From the NCBI RefSeq assembly GCF_900090285.1, contig NZ_LT607754.1:310001-374000 (forward strand): DNA of 64,000 nt. Direction: 5' to 3'. Positions 1 through 10,840 of the stretch are shown here, one piece after another. Both the position numbers and the translations under genes were made by a program. The stretch is from Micromonospora inositola. Lineage in GTDB: Bacteria > Actinomycetota > Actinomycetes > Mycobacteriales > Micromonosporaceae. The notes below the pieces were generated by a model that saw nothing but the letters and a program-made list of their open reading frames with translations, had not been told where the DNA came from and did no database searches. Each line of letters starts with the position of its first letter. Position 1 is the stretch's first letter.

Positions 1-435
1 CAGGTGGAGCAGGGCGAGCCGGACGCGGACCGGCGGCCGCTGCTGCTCCTGCTGGCGATCGGCTCCGGCGTGATCACCCTGGGCGCCGCCGGGGTGGCCA
101 CCGGCCTCGCCGCCGCCGAGGGCCGCCGGGACCTGTCCACCCTGGCCGCGGTGGGCGCCAGCCCCCGGGTACGCCGGGTGCTCTCGCTCTGCCAGGCCGG
201 CGTGATCGCGGTGCTCGGTTCGGCGCTGGGCATCGTCGCCGGCCTCGGTTCGGCGGTGATCATCCTCTCCTCAGTGAACCGCCGGTACGCCACGGCCTGG
301 CCGGTCGAGACGCCGTACCCGGTGGTGGTGCCCTGGTTGACCCTCGGCGTGCTGGTGGCGGTCCCGCTGCTGGCGATGCTCGGGGCGGGGCTGGTGACCC
401 GGTCCCGGCTGCCCGTGGAGCGCCGGCTGGACTGA
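1..435 (+). CDS. FtsX-like ABC transporter permease, C-terminal part (cut by window edge)
   Basis: The frame is open from the first base, so the gene starts upstream of the window. The visible 144 codons hold three long hydrophobic segments (about residues 13-38, 62-88 and 105-130) separated by an Arg-rich loop carrying AAVGASPRVRRV, and end in a basic tail. This matches the last membrane bundle of FtsX/MacB-type permeases, where a hydrophobic helix is followed by a short loop with an ALGA-type motif. Such proteins pair with an ATPase in export or mechanotransmission, but the partner lies outside the window. The family call is reasonable; substrate cannot be judged. Confidence 0.7.
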   Translation, partial: QVEQGEPDADRRPLLLLLAIGSGVITLGAAGVATGLAAAEGRRDLSTLAAVGASPRVRRVLSLCQAGVIAVLGSALGIVAGLGSAVIILSSVNRRYATAWPVETPYPVVVPWLTLGVLVAVPLLAMLGAGLVTRSRLPVERRLD

Positions 436-503
436 TCGGCTCCGATGTGGACCAACCTGCTCGGTGGGTGCCGCCGCGGCGGCTGAGCAGGCAGACTGGG
501 CCG

Positions 504-998
504 GTGTCCGTCCTGGGAACCCTCACGCGCCGACTCGGCCACCACAAGTGGTTCGGCGCCACCATGCGCCTGCTCGTTCCCGCCGACCGGCTGGTCGGCC
601 GACTCACCAGGGGCCGGGTGGTCGCGCTCGGCCTGGTGCCCTCCCTGGTCATCACCACCACCGGCCGCCGCTCCGGCCAACCCCGCAGCAACCCGCTGCT
701 GTACGTGCCGGACGGCGACGCGTACGTGGTGATCGGGTCGAACTGGGGGCAGCGGCACCAGCCCGGCTGGGCGATGAACCTGCTGGCCCAGCCGGCCGCC
801 GAGGTGGACGTCGAGGGGCGCCGCGTCCCGGTGCGCGCAGAGGTGGCCACCGACGCGGAGCGGGAACGGCTGTGGCAGCTGCTGCTCACGGAGTGGCCCG
901 CGTACCGGACGTACGTGGAGCGGGCCGGCGGCCGGGAGATCCGGATCTTCCGGCTGGTCCCGGTCGGCGCGGAACGGGTCGGCGCCGACCCGTCCTGA
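504..998 (+). CDS. Deazaflavin (F420)-type nitroreductase/quinone reductase family protein (DUF385, Ddn-like)
   Basis: The 164-residue product has the DUF385 signature: a short N-terminal helix, then TTTGRRSGQPRSNPLLYVPDG, a SNWG segment and a GWAMNLLAQP segment followed by a small beta-rich end. In known relatives such as Ddn these parts bind coenzyme F420, which fits an actinomycete. I chose the GTG at 504 because the conserved region begins just after it; an in-frame GTG at 447 would add 19 residues (PARWVPPRRLSRQ region) without family resemblance. Neither start has a strong ribosome site. The substrate is unknown. The gene follows the permease in the same direction but there is no sign of functional linkage. 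Confidence 0.7.
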   Translation: MSVLGTLTRRLGHHKWFGATMRLLVPADRLVGRLTRGRVVALGLVPSLVITTTGRRSGQPRSNPLLYVPDGDAYVVIGSNWGQRHQPGWAMNLLAQPAAEVDVEGRRVPVRAEVATDAERERLWQLLLTEWPAYRTYVERAGGREIRIFRLVPVGAERVGADPS

Positions 999-1038
999 CT
1001 TCCGGGCGCGCCACGCCGGCATGGCGGACGGGCGTGGC

Positions 1039-1071
1039 TAGTGCCGTGTCCACAAACGTTGGCCGGGTTGG
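1039..1071 (+). repeat. Left terminal inverted repeat of the tnpB element
   Basis: The outermost 22 bases match the reverse complement of 2527-2548 at 20 positions (differences at 1045 and 1054). The match continues with a shared CCGGGTT block. It begins TAGTGCC, the same seven bases found at 42979-42985 beside the IS630-type transposase remnant elsewhere in the window. Confidence 0.7.
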
Positions 1072-1097
1072 TCGCCGGTGGGGAAAGTGTCGTAGGG

Positions 1098-2534
1098 GTG
1101 GTGTTGGCTTGGGTTGTGCCTCGTCGTCGAGATCCTGGCGCTACGCGGGTCGTGCATCGCACGGCCCGTATCGCTGTGCGGGCGACAGCCGGCCAACGGC
1201 GGCGGTGTTTTGGCCTGCTCCGCTCCGCCGGTGACGTATGGGCGTGCGTGCTGGAAGTCAACGCGTGGCGCCGCCGCCGCGGCGACGCGCCGCTGGTCGG
1301 TTATCAGCAGTTGTGTCGGGAGCTGTCCGCGTCGGGGCCGGGCACGTTCGCCGAACTGGACTCCACGGGTGCCCGGTCGGTGTTGCGCCGGTTCTCCGAC
1401 GCGTGGTTCGCGGCGGCGAAACGCCGCACAGCCGGTGAGCCGTCGGCGCGTTTCCCCCGTCGGCGGCGGGGGTTGGTGCCGGTGCGCTGGTATCACGGCA
1501 CGTTCACCCTCGACGGCCGGCGGGTCCGGATCCCGACCGCCAAAGGCAGTGCGCCGTTGTGGGTGCGCCTGGCCAGGGAGGTGCCGTACCCGGCCGAGCA
1601 GGTCCGCTCGATCACCCTGCTGCGTGAAGGCGGCCGGCTGTTCCTCGACGTGACCGCCGAGGTGCCGGTGGCGGTATACCCGCCCGGTGAACAACCGGAT
1701 CCGGGCCGGGTCGCCGGGGTGGACCTGGGGATCATCCACCCCTACGCCGTGGCCGGCCCCGACGGCGAAGGGCTGCTGGTGTCGGGGCGGGCGATCCGCG
1801 CCGAACACCGCATGCACCTGGCCGACACCAAGGGCCGCCGCCGTGCCGTGGCCCGGCGGGCGCCGAAGCCGGGTCAGAAGGGGTCACGCCGGTGGCGGCA
1901 GTACCGCCGTCGGGCCCGCCTGGTGCAGGGTAGGCACCGGCGGCGGGTGCGTCAGGCCCAGCACGAAGCCGCCCGCACGGTCGTCTCGTGGGCGGTGCGG
2001 CAGCGGGTCGGTGTCCTGCACGTCGGCGACCCCCGCGGCGTGCTCGACATTCCTGCTGGGCGGCGGCACAACCTGCGGCTACGGCAGTGGCAGATCGGCC
2101 GGCTTCTGCAGGTCCTCACCGACAAGGCCACCCTGGCCGGCATCACCGTCCGGCTGGTCGATGAGCGGGGCACGTCCTCCACCTGTCCCGCCTGCCACCA
2201 GCGGGTGCCGAAACCTCGTGGGCGAACCCTGTCCTGCCCGCACTGCGCGTTCTCCGGTCACCGCGACCTCGTCGCGGCCGCCAGCATCGCCACCCGTATC
2301 CCGGGTAGCGGATCCACCACCCCGGCAGCCGTCGTGCTGCCGGAGGTGGTCACGCACCGTCGAGCCGGCCGGCACCTGCCCGGTGCCGGAAGGTCCCGAC
2401 GTGACCCCCGCCGCCCACCCCGGGCGGCGCGAGGATCAGTTGGCCCGCGGAGGCCCGCCCCACCACCCGGTGGGGAGTCGCTCGCCCACACGGCGAGGAT
2501 CCACAACACCCACCGCAAACCCGGTGAACGTTAG
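1098..2534 (+). CDS. tnpB: TnpB-family RNA-guided endonuclease (IS-associated), atypical second RuvC motif
   Basis: The protein has the TnpB layout. A basic N-terminal half is followed by a RuvC-I motif GVDLGI (Asp codon 1722-1724), then a zinc finger CPAC...CPHC near 2180-2250 and a RuvC-III GHRDLVAA motif. TnpB enzymes use a transposon-derived guide RNA to cut DNA and help retain the element. In the second RuvC motif the usual Glu is replaced: the strand reads VLHVGDPRGV with Gly at 2025-2027. A Glu lies one helix earlier in AQHEAARTVV (1965-1967) and could substitute, which would make it a rearranged active site rather than a dead enzyme; that is inference. Tail residues after the RuvC-III motif are Arg/Pro-rich and may be non-conserved. 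The start is uncertain: GTG 1041 lies inside the terminal repeat, so I prefer 1098 or 1116. Confidence 0.85.
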   Translation: MVLAWVVPRRRDPGATRVVHRTARIAVRATAGQRRRCFGLLRSAGDVWACVLEVNAWRRRRGDAPLVGYQQLCRELSASGPGTFAELDSTGARSVLRRFSDAWFAAAKRRTAGEPSARFPRRRRGLVPVRWYHGTFTLDGRRVRIPTAKGSAPLWVRLAREVPYPAEQVRSITLLREGGRLFLDVTAEVPVAVYPPGEQPDPGRVAGVDLGIIHPYAVAGPDGEGLLVSGRAIRAEHRMHLADTKGRRRAVARRAPKPGQKGSRRWRQYRRRARLVQGRHRRRVRQAQHEAARTVVSWAVRQRVGVLHVGDPRGVLDIPAGRRHNLRLRQWQIGRLLQVLTDKATLAGITVRLVDERGTSSTCPACHQRVPKPRGRTLSCPHCAFSGHRDLVAAASIATRIPGSGSTTPAAVVLPEVVTHRRAGRHLPGAGRSRRDPRRPPRAARGSVGPRRPAPPPGGESLAHTARIHNTHRKPGER

Positions 2535-2548
2535 TGGACACCGCACTA
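2516..2548 (+). repeat. Right terminal inverted repeat of the tnpB element
   Basis: Reverse complement partner of 1039-1071. It overlaps the last codons of tnpB, so the guide-RNA scaffold that normally comes from the 3' end of tnpB and its right end would include this repeat. The outer end is a TA dinucleotide at 2547-2548. Confidence 0.7.
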
Positions 2549-2635
2549 GGGTGGTGAGCGCGGACGGCTGGCGCGAAGCGGCGGCCGGCCGGCGACGCCC
2601 CGGGCCGTCGGTCCCGGCGTGGACGGAGGTGACCG

Positions 2636-3373
2636 GTGGATACCAGCGGCATGAAGCTGGGGACCGACCCGCACCTGGACGATCCACGGTGGCGGGTCGC
2701 CGAGCGGGTGACCGCCGCGGCGCTGCGCCGGTTCCCGGCCGACATCCTCGCCGTCGCGGTGCACGGCCCGCTGGCCCACGGCGACGACGACGGCGGCGGG
2801 GACGGCGAGGTCGGGCTGCTGCTGGCCACCTACCGGCCGGGCAACGGTCCGGCGCCGGCCACCCGGCGGGTGGCCGGGGTGCTGGTCGACCTGACCGTCG
2901 CCGGGGCCGACGACTACCTGCGGCAGGCCCGCACCGTCTCCGCGCTCTGGCCGCTGACCGCCGACCGGTACGTCACCACCCGGGCGCTGCACGACCCGAC
3001 CGGGTGGCTGCGCGCCCTGCGCGATGAGCACCTGGCCCGGCTGGCCCGGGCCAGACCGGCCGAGTTCAGCGCCGCCGCCCGGCAGGCGTGGTACCGGGGC
3101 AGCGCCGCGCACGCCCGCGCCGCCCGGCTCGCCGAGTGGTACGAGACCGACCAGGCGCTGCTGATGCTCGGCGAGGCACGGCTGGCGGCGGCCACGGTGG
3201 ACGGGCTGCTCAGCCGCACCTACTTCCGAGACCCGGGGGACGCGGTCCGGCGTACCGGGCTGGCCGGGGCGGACATGACCGAGGTCGCCGCGGTGCTGGC
3301 GCGCCAGGCCGAGGAGCTGGCCGCCCGCGGCCGCCCGGTCGACGGCACCGTCGACGACCTGCTCGACGGCTGA
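2636..3373 (+). CDS. Nucleotidyltransferase-like protein (MNT fold, degenerate)
   Basis: The 245-residue product starts at a GTG five bases after a strong GGAGGT site (2625-2630). Residues 40-68 read as a nucleotidyltransferase strand-turn: VAVHGPLAHGDDD then EVGLLLAT. This resembles the G-S-x-A-x-G-D signature of kanamycin-nucleotidyltransferase-like enzymes, with Pro in place of Ser. The acidic pair that binds metal is only partly recognisable, so catalytic ability is open. The C-terminal half is helical and Ala/Arg-rich, as in relatives with a HEPN-like partner domain. It lies just outside the tnpB element and is unlikely to belong to it. Function not known. Confidence 0.55.
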   Translation: MDTSGMKLGTDPHLDDPRWRVAERVTAAALRRFPADILAVAVHGPLAHGDDDGGGDGEVGLLLATYRPGNGPAPATRRVAGVLVDLTVAGADDYLRQARTVSALWPLTADRYVTTRALHDPTGWLRALRDEHLARLARARPAEFSAAARQAWYRGSAAHARAARLAEWYETDQALLMLGEARLAAATVDGLLSRTYFRDPGDAVRRTGLAGADMTEVAAVLARQAEELAARGRPVDGTVDDLLDG

Positions 3374-3394
3374 CCGCGCGCGGCCAGGGGCGGG

Positions 3395-4111
3395 TCAGCC
3401 GATCCCGCCCTGGATGCCGATCAGTGCGCCGACCAGGTACGTCGCGGCGGCGGCGGCGGCGCCGAGCAGGAGCTGGCGCAGGCCGCTGGTCCACCAGGGG
3501 CGGTTGGTGAACCGGGCGACGACCGCCCCGGCCACGAAGAGCCCCACCCCGCCCACGCCGAGCGCCAGCCAGAGGCTGGTGAAGCCGAGCAGGTAGGTCA
3601 GCAGCGGGACCAGGGCCCCGACGGAGAAGCAGAGGAACGACGAGATCGCGGCGGCCCAGGGGCTGGGCTGCTCGTCGGGGTCGACGCCCAACTCCTCCCG
3701 GACGTGCACCCGCAGCGCCTCCTCCGGGTTGCGGCGGACCGCGTCGGCGACCTGCATGGCCAGGTCCCGGGGCAGGCCGCGGGCCACCCACGCCTCGGCC
3801 AGCTCGCGGGCCTCCGCCTCCGGGTGCCGTTCCAGCTCGCGCCGCTCCTTGGCCACCTCGGCGGCGACCTGCTCGTTGGCCGAGCGGACGCTGGTGTACT
3901 CCCCCAGGCCCATCGAGATGGCGCCGGCGACCAGTCCGGCGGCGCCGGTCAGCACGATGCTGCGCGGCGAGACGCCACCGCCGCCGACGCCCGCGATGAG
4001 CGCGATGTTGGTGACCAGGCCGTCCATCGCGCCGAAGACGGCCGGCCGCAGCCAGCCGCCGGACACGTCCGCGTGGTGCGCCTCGCGCAGCGCCGCCGGG
4101 GTCTCGGTCAC
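3395..4111 (-). CDS. VIT/CCC1-family iron or manganese transporter
   Basis: The 238-residue membrane protein has the VIT family layout. TM1 carries the [16 protein letters not shown] motif, TM2 ends in [17 protein letters not shown], a Glu-rich cytoplasmic helical hairpin follows ([20 protein letters not shown]; the metal-binding part), and three more TM helices close the protein. Family members move Fe2+ or Mn2+ out of the cytosol or into stores. The GTG start at 4111 overlaps the map stop as GTGA (4108-4111), so the two are almost certainly translationally coupled. The longer in-frame extension up to 4924 is antisense-free but is simply map read in another frame. Which metal is carried cannot be told from sequence. 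Confidence 0.85.
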   Translation of the reverse strand: MTETPAALREAHHADVSGGWLRPAVFGAMDGLVTNIALIAGVGGGGVSPRSIVLTGAAGLVAGAISMGLGEYTSVRSANEQVAAEVAKERRELERHPEAEARELAEAWVARGLPRDLAMQVADAVRRNPEEALRVHVREELGVDPDEQPSPWAAAISSFLCFSVGALVPLLTYLLGFTSLWLALGVGGVGLFVAGAVVARFTNRPWWTSGLRQLLLGAAAAAATYLVGALIGIQGGIG

Positions 4112-4965
4112 GGCAGGGTGAGGATCTCGTAGCCGTCGTCGGTCACGACGATGGTGTGCTCGAACTGGGCGGTCCACTTCCGGTCCTTGGTGACCACCGT
4201 CCAGCCGTCGTCCCACATGTCGTACTGGTACGTGCCGACGGTGATCATCGGCTCGATGGTGAAGGTCATCCCCGGCTCCATGATGTCGGTCGGCCGGGGG
4301 CTGTCGTAGTGCGGCACGTAGAGGCCGCTGTGGAACGTCTCGCCGATGCCGTGGCCGGTGAAGTCGCGGACCACGCCGTAGCCGAACCGCTTGGCGTACG
4401 ACTCGATGACCCGGCCGATCACGTTGATCTGCCGGCCCGGGGCGACCGCCTTGATGCCCCGCATCATCGCCGTGTGGGTCCGCTCGACCAGCTGCCGCGC
4501 CTCCTCGCTCACCTCGCCCACGCAGAACGTGGCGTCGGTGTCCCCGTGCACCCCACCGATGTACGCGGTGACGTCGACGTTGATGATGTCGCCGTCGGCG
4601 AGCACGGTGGAGTCGGGGATGCCGTGGCAGATCACCTCGTTGAGGCTGGTGCAGCAGGACTTCGGGAAGCCCTTGTAGCCCAGCGTCGACGGGTAGGCGC
4701 CGTGGTCGACCAGGAACTCGTGCACCACCCGGTCGATCTCGTCGGTGGTCACGCCCGGCTTGCAGTGCTCCCCGGCGAGCTGGGTGGCCTGGGCGGCGAG
4801 CCGGCCGGCAACACGCATCTTCTCGATGGTCTCCGGCGTCTGCACGTGCGAGCCGCGCCACTCCCGCGGGCGCTTCTTGCCCACGTACTCCGGTCGGGTG
4901 ATGTGGGCAGGCACCGGTCGCCACGGGGAGAGCGTGCCTGGGGTCAGCGGCGCACGGACGGTCAT
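4108..4965 (-). CDS. map: Methionine aminopeptidase, type I with N-terminal extension
   Basis: The 285-residue enzyme removes the initiator Met from nascent proteins. The five metal ligands are visible: Asp in INVDVTA, Asp in GDTDATF, His in FTGHGIG, Glu in TIEPMI and Glu in AQFEHT. The about 40-residue N-terminal extension with Pro-rich [14 protein letters not shown] is the SH3-binding-like type seen in mycobacterial MetAP1c, which docks the ribosome. It overlaps the downstream VIT transporter gene by four bases, which links a metal-dependent peptidase with a Fe/Mn transporter in one transcript. Confidence 0.95.
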   Translation of the reverse strand: MTVRAPLTPGTLSPWRPVPAHITRPEYVGKKRPREWRGSHVQTPETIEKMRVAGRLAAQATQLAGEHCKPGVTTDEIDRVVHEFLVDHGAYPSTLGYKGFPKSCCTSLNEVICHGIPDSTVLADGDIINVDVTAYIGGVHGDTDATFCVGEVSEEARQLVERTHTAMMRGIKAVAPGRQINVIGRVIESYAKRFGYGVVRDFTGHGIGETFHSGLYVPHYDSPRPTDIMEPGMTFTIEPMITVGTYQYDMWDDGWTVVTKDRKWTAQFEHTIVVTDDGYEILTLP

Positions 4966-5060
4966 GCGGACAGCCTATCGCCGCGGGTCGGGGTGACCCC
5001 GCCCACGGCCTGCTCGCGTGGGTTGTTGCCGCAGCCGGCCGGCTGTGCCATTGTGGCTGC

Positions 5061-5375
5061 GTGGATCAAGGGGGCACACCTCCCGTCTTCTCCGCCACGG
5101 CGGAGGTCGACGGTGATCAGCTCCGTGTGCTGGTGACCGGCGAGGTCGACATGGCCACCGCCGACACCATGCTGCAGACCGCCCTCCGTGAGCCGGCCGG
5201 GCACGTCACGCTCGATCTCCGCGCGGTCACCTTCTTCGACTCGGCGGCCATCCACGCCCTGGTCCGGCTCGCCCAGCGCTGCCCCGGCACGTTGACCGTG
5301 CTGCCGTCCCGGCAGGTCCGCCGGGTGCTGGAGATCTCCGGGCTCGGCGAGCAGGAGTGGCTCCAGCCGGCCTGA
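5061..5375 (+). CDS. STAS-domain anti-sigma factor antagonist
   Basis: The 104-residue single-domain protein has the STAS fold: an N-terminal beta segment DQLRVLVTGEVDMATA, then LDLRAVTFFDSAAIHALVRL, where the Ser of the FDSA loop is the expected phosphorylation site. In partner-switching systems an RsbW-type kinase phosphorylates this Ser and a SpoIIE-type phosphatase reverses it, which frees or captures a sigma factor. The convergent gene immediately downstream encodes both a SpoIIE phosphatase and an RsbW-like ATPase domain, a natural partner. The GTG start is the only one that fits the family length. Confidence 0.85.
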   Translation: MDQGGTPPVFSATAEVDGDQLRVLVTGEVDMATADTMLQTALREPAGHVTLDLRAVTFFDSAAIHALVRLAQRCPGTLTVLPSRQVRRVLEISGLGEQEWLQPA

Positions 5376-5448
5376 GCCCACGCCGCCGACCAGCCCTTCA
5401 TCCCGCGCCACCGACCACCCGGCAGCCCACGCCACCGGCCGGTCCGGC

Positions 5449-9117
<3,669 letters not shown>

Positions 9118-9181
9118 GCAGCCTCCCGCTCCGGCCAACGTCCACGACGGCCGACGAAACCTCGCCGACCGTCCCCGCCTA

Positions 9182-9207
9182 CTACCCCAATGGGGGAGCA
9201 ACGTAAC
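9182..9207 (-). promoter_or_regulatory. Putative alternative-sigma (SigB/SigF-type) promoter of the sensor gene
   Basis: On the minus strand a GTTAC at 9207-9203 is followed after exactly 15 bases by GGGTAG at 9187-9182, 65 bases before the ATG at 9117. This fits the GTTT-N14-16-GGGTA form used by SigB-type stress sigma factors in actinomycetes. Such a promoter would suit a gene that controls partner switching. Pattern match only. Confidence 0.4.
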
Positions 9208-9228
9208 GCATGGCGGCCGTTGGTCGCT

Positions 9229-9257
9229 GGTTACCTACGCCTCACCCTGACGTAACC
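9229..9257. repeat. Short inverted repeat upstream of the sensor gene
   Basis: GGTTAC (9229-9234) and GTAACC (9252-9257) form a perfect six-base inverted repeat with 17 bases between the arms. It lies upstream of the putative promoter and could be a regulator site. A further GTAAC at 9203-9207 repeats the arm. Nothing else is recognisable in the 9118-9309 gap. Confidence 0.3.
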
Positions 9258-9309
9258 CGACACCGGCGGGCACTCCGCGTCGATGTGATGTGCGCAACAC
9301 GTGACGCGG

Positions 9310-10008
9310 TCAGCCGCGGGCGGCGCGGGCGGCCCGGACCAGGGCGGCCACCGGGAGCGGGTCAGGATCGTTCTCCGGATGCCACTGCACGCCCAGCAGG
9401 AAGCGCCGCCGCGGATCCTCCAGCGCCTCCACCACCCCGTCGTCGGCCCACCCGGTGACCGCCAGGTCGCCGGGGTCGGCCACGGCCTGGTGGTGGTAGG
9501 AGTTGACCCGGTCCACCCCGGCCAGCACCGACCCGGCCAGGGTGCCGGGGGCGAACCGCACCGGGTGCGCGCCGTACACCCCGGGCGCCGGGCGATGGCG
9601 GTCGTGACCGATCACGTCCGGCAGGTGCTGGTGCAGCGCACCGCCGTGGGCGACCGCGAGCAGCTGCATCCCCCGGCACACGCCGAGCACCGGCAGATCC
9701 GCGGCGAGCGCCGCGGTGAGCAGGGCCAGCTCGCCCGCGTCCCGGTCGGGGCGGCTCTCGGTACGCGGGTCGGGCGGCTGGTCGTACCGCTCCGGGCAGA
9801 CGTCGGCGCCACCGGCGAGGAGCAGACCGTCGAGCACGCCGACCACGTCCGCGTCGAGGTCGTCCGGGGGCAGCAGCACGGCCCGGCCGCCGCAGGCGGT
9901 GACCGCCCGGACGTACGCCTGCGGCACCAGCGCCGCCGGCACGTCCCGCCACACCGCCCAGCCGGCCGGCTCGACGTACGCGGTGATCCCGATGAGCGGC
10001 CGGCTCAC
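9310..10008 (-). CDS. Class I glutamine amidotransferase-type gamma-glutamyl hydrolase (PuuD-like)
   Basis: The 232-residue enzyme belongs to peptidase family C26. It shows the nucleophile elbow LGVCRGMQLLA and the His-Glu pair in VQWHPEND, completing the Cys-His-Glu triad. PuuD-type members release glutamate from gamma-glutamylated products such as gamma-glutamyl-GABA, the last step of the glutamylated polyamine pathway. Its position at the end of an operon with a GS-like ligase, an aldehyde dehydrogenase and an amine-type permease supports that role. It begins with GTG whose bases overlap the stop of a 20-codon micro-ORF (GTGA 10005-10008). Confidence 0.85.
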   Translation of the reverse strand: MSRPLIGITAYVEPAGWAVWRDVPAALVPQAYVRAVTACGGRAVLLPPDDLDADVVGVLDGLLLAGGADVCPERYDQPPDPRTESRPDRDAGELALLTAALAADLPVLGVCRGMQLLAVAHGGALHQHLPDVIGHDRHRPAPGVYGAHPVRFAPGTLAGSVLAGVDRVNSYHHQAVADPGDLAVTGWADDGVVEALEDPRRRFLLGVQWHPENDPDPLPVAALVRAARAARG

Positions 10009-10067
10009 CGGGCCGGCACCGTTCGCGACTGCGGGGCTCGCAGACCCGGCTCACTCCTCGCGCTCAC
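10005..10067 (-). CDS. Repeat-derived 20-codon micro-ORF linking SDR and hydrolase genes
   Basis: The reading frame begins with GTG at 10067, overlapping the SDR stop as GTGA, and ends with TGA at 10005-10007, overlapping the hydrolase GTG as GTGA. It encodes a peptide starting MSARSEP. The first 47 bases are 43/47 identical to 16859-16905, where a second 20-codon micro-ORF has exactly the same relation to its neighbours. It was most likely inserted into an ancestral GTGA junction. Whether the peptide is made or the element only carries ribosomes across is unknown. Confidence 0.4.
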   Translation of the reverse strand: MSARSEPGLRAPQSRTVPAR

Positions 10068-10840
10068 AGTGGCGTCACGTACGCGCCGGTGATCCCGCCG
10101 TCCACCACGAACTGCGCGGCGGTCATGAACGACGAGTCGTCGCTGGCCAGGAAGGCCACCGCGGCGGCGATCTCCTCCGGCTGGCCGAACCGGCCCATCG
10201 GCACGTGCACCAGCCGCCGGGCGGCCCGCTCCGGGTCGGCGGCGAAGAGCTCAAGCAGCAGCGGGGTGGCGACCGGGCCGGGACAGAGCGCGTTGACCCG
10301 GATGCCCTCCCGGGCGAACTGCACGCCCAGCTCCCGGGTCATCGCCAGCACCCCGCCCTTGCTCGCCGTGTACGCGATCTGCGAGGTGGCCGCCCCCATC
10401 AGCGCGACGAACGAGGCGGTGTTGATGATCGAGCCCTTGCCCTGCCGGCGCATGTGCGGGATGACGTGCTTGCAGCAGAGGTAGACGCTGGTGGTGTTGA
10501 CCCGCAGCACCCGCTCCCAGGCGTCCAGCCCGGTCTCCAGGATCGAGTCGTCGTCCGGCGGGGAGATGCCGGCGTTGTTGAACGCGACGTCCACCCGGCC
10601 GTGCCGTTCGACCACCCCGTCGAAGAGGTCGCGGACCGCGGCCTCGTCGGCCACGTCGCAGGCCACGAACTCCCCGCCCACCTCGTCGGCGGCCCGCTTG
10701 CCCGCCGCCGGGTCGATGTCGACGCACACCACCCGGGCCCCCTCGGCGGCGAACCGTCGCACGGTGGCCAATCCGATCCCGCTGCCCGCCCCGGTCACCA
10801 CCGCGACCCGGTCCTCCAGCCGTCCCTGCACTGCGGTCAC
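10064..10840 (-). CDS. Short-chain dehydrogenase/reductase (SDR)
   Basis: A 258-residue classical SDR: cofactor motif VTGAGSGIG near the N-terminus, Asp-containing VCVDID that favours NAD(H), FNNAG, and the YTASK catalytic Tyr/Lys, ending in a FVVDGG tail. Substrate unknown. GTG 10840 overlaps the aldehyde dehydrogenase stop (GTGA 10837-10840), so it is translationally coupled to it; GTG 10831 is an alternative. In the operon it may interconvert an alcohol and an aldehyde or ketone intermediate of the glutamylated amine. Confidence 0.85.
   Translation of the reverse strand: MTAVQGRLEDRVAVVTGAGSGIGLATVRRFAAEGARVVCVDIDPAAGKRAADEVGGEFVACDVADEAAVRDLFDGVVERHGRVDVAFNNAGISPPDDDSILETGLDAWERVLRVNTTSVYLCCKHVIPHMRRQGKGSIINTASFVALMGAATSQIAYTASKGGVLAMTRELGVQFAREGIRVNALCPGPVATPLLLELFAADPERAARRLVHVPMGRFGQPEEIAAAVAFLASDDSSFMTAAQFVVDGGITGAYVTPL

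Larger units (their letters stand above)
1039..2548 (+). mobile_element. tnpB-carrying insertion element bounded by ~33-bp inverted repeats
   Basis: A tnpB gene fills the interval, and the two ends are imperfect inverted repeats: 1039-1071 and the reverse complement of 2516-2548 agree at 28 of 33 positions. Both outer ends begin with TA, which is also what a two-base TA target duplication would look like. IS200/IS605 and IS607 elements, the usual homes of tnpB, do not have such terminal inverted repeats. No tyrosine or serine transposase is present, so the element should be non-autonomous. The borders are read directly; the mobilising enzyme is inferred. Confidence 0.65.

Noticed and set aside
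3395..4924. Apparent 509-residue single protein covering VIT and map
   Set aside because: Only the part after GTG 4111 matches VIT; the first 271 codons are map in the wrong frame.
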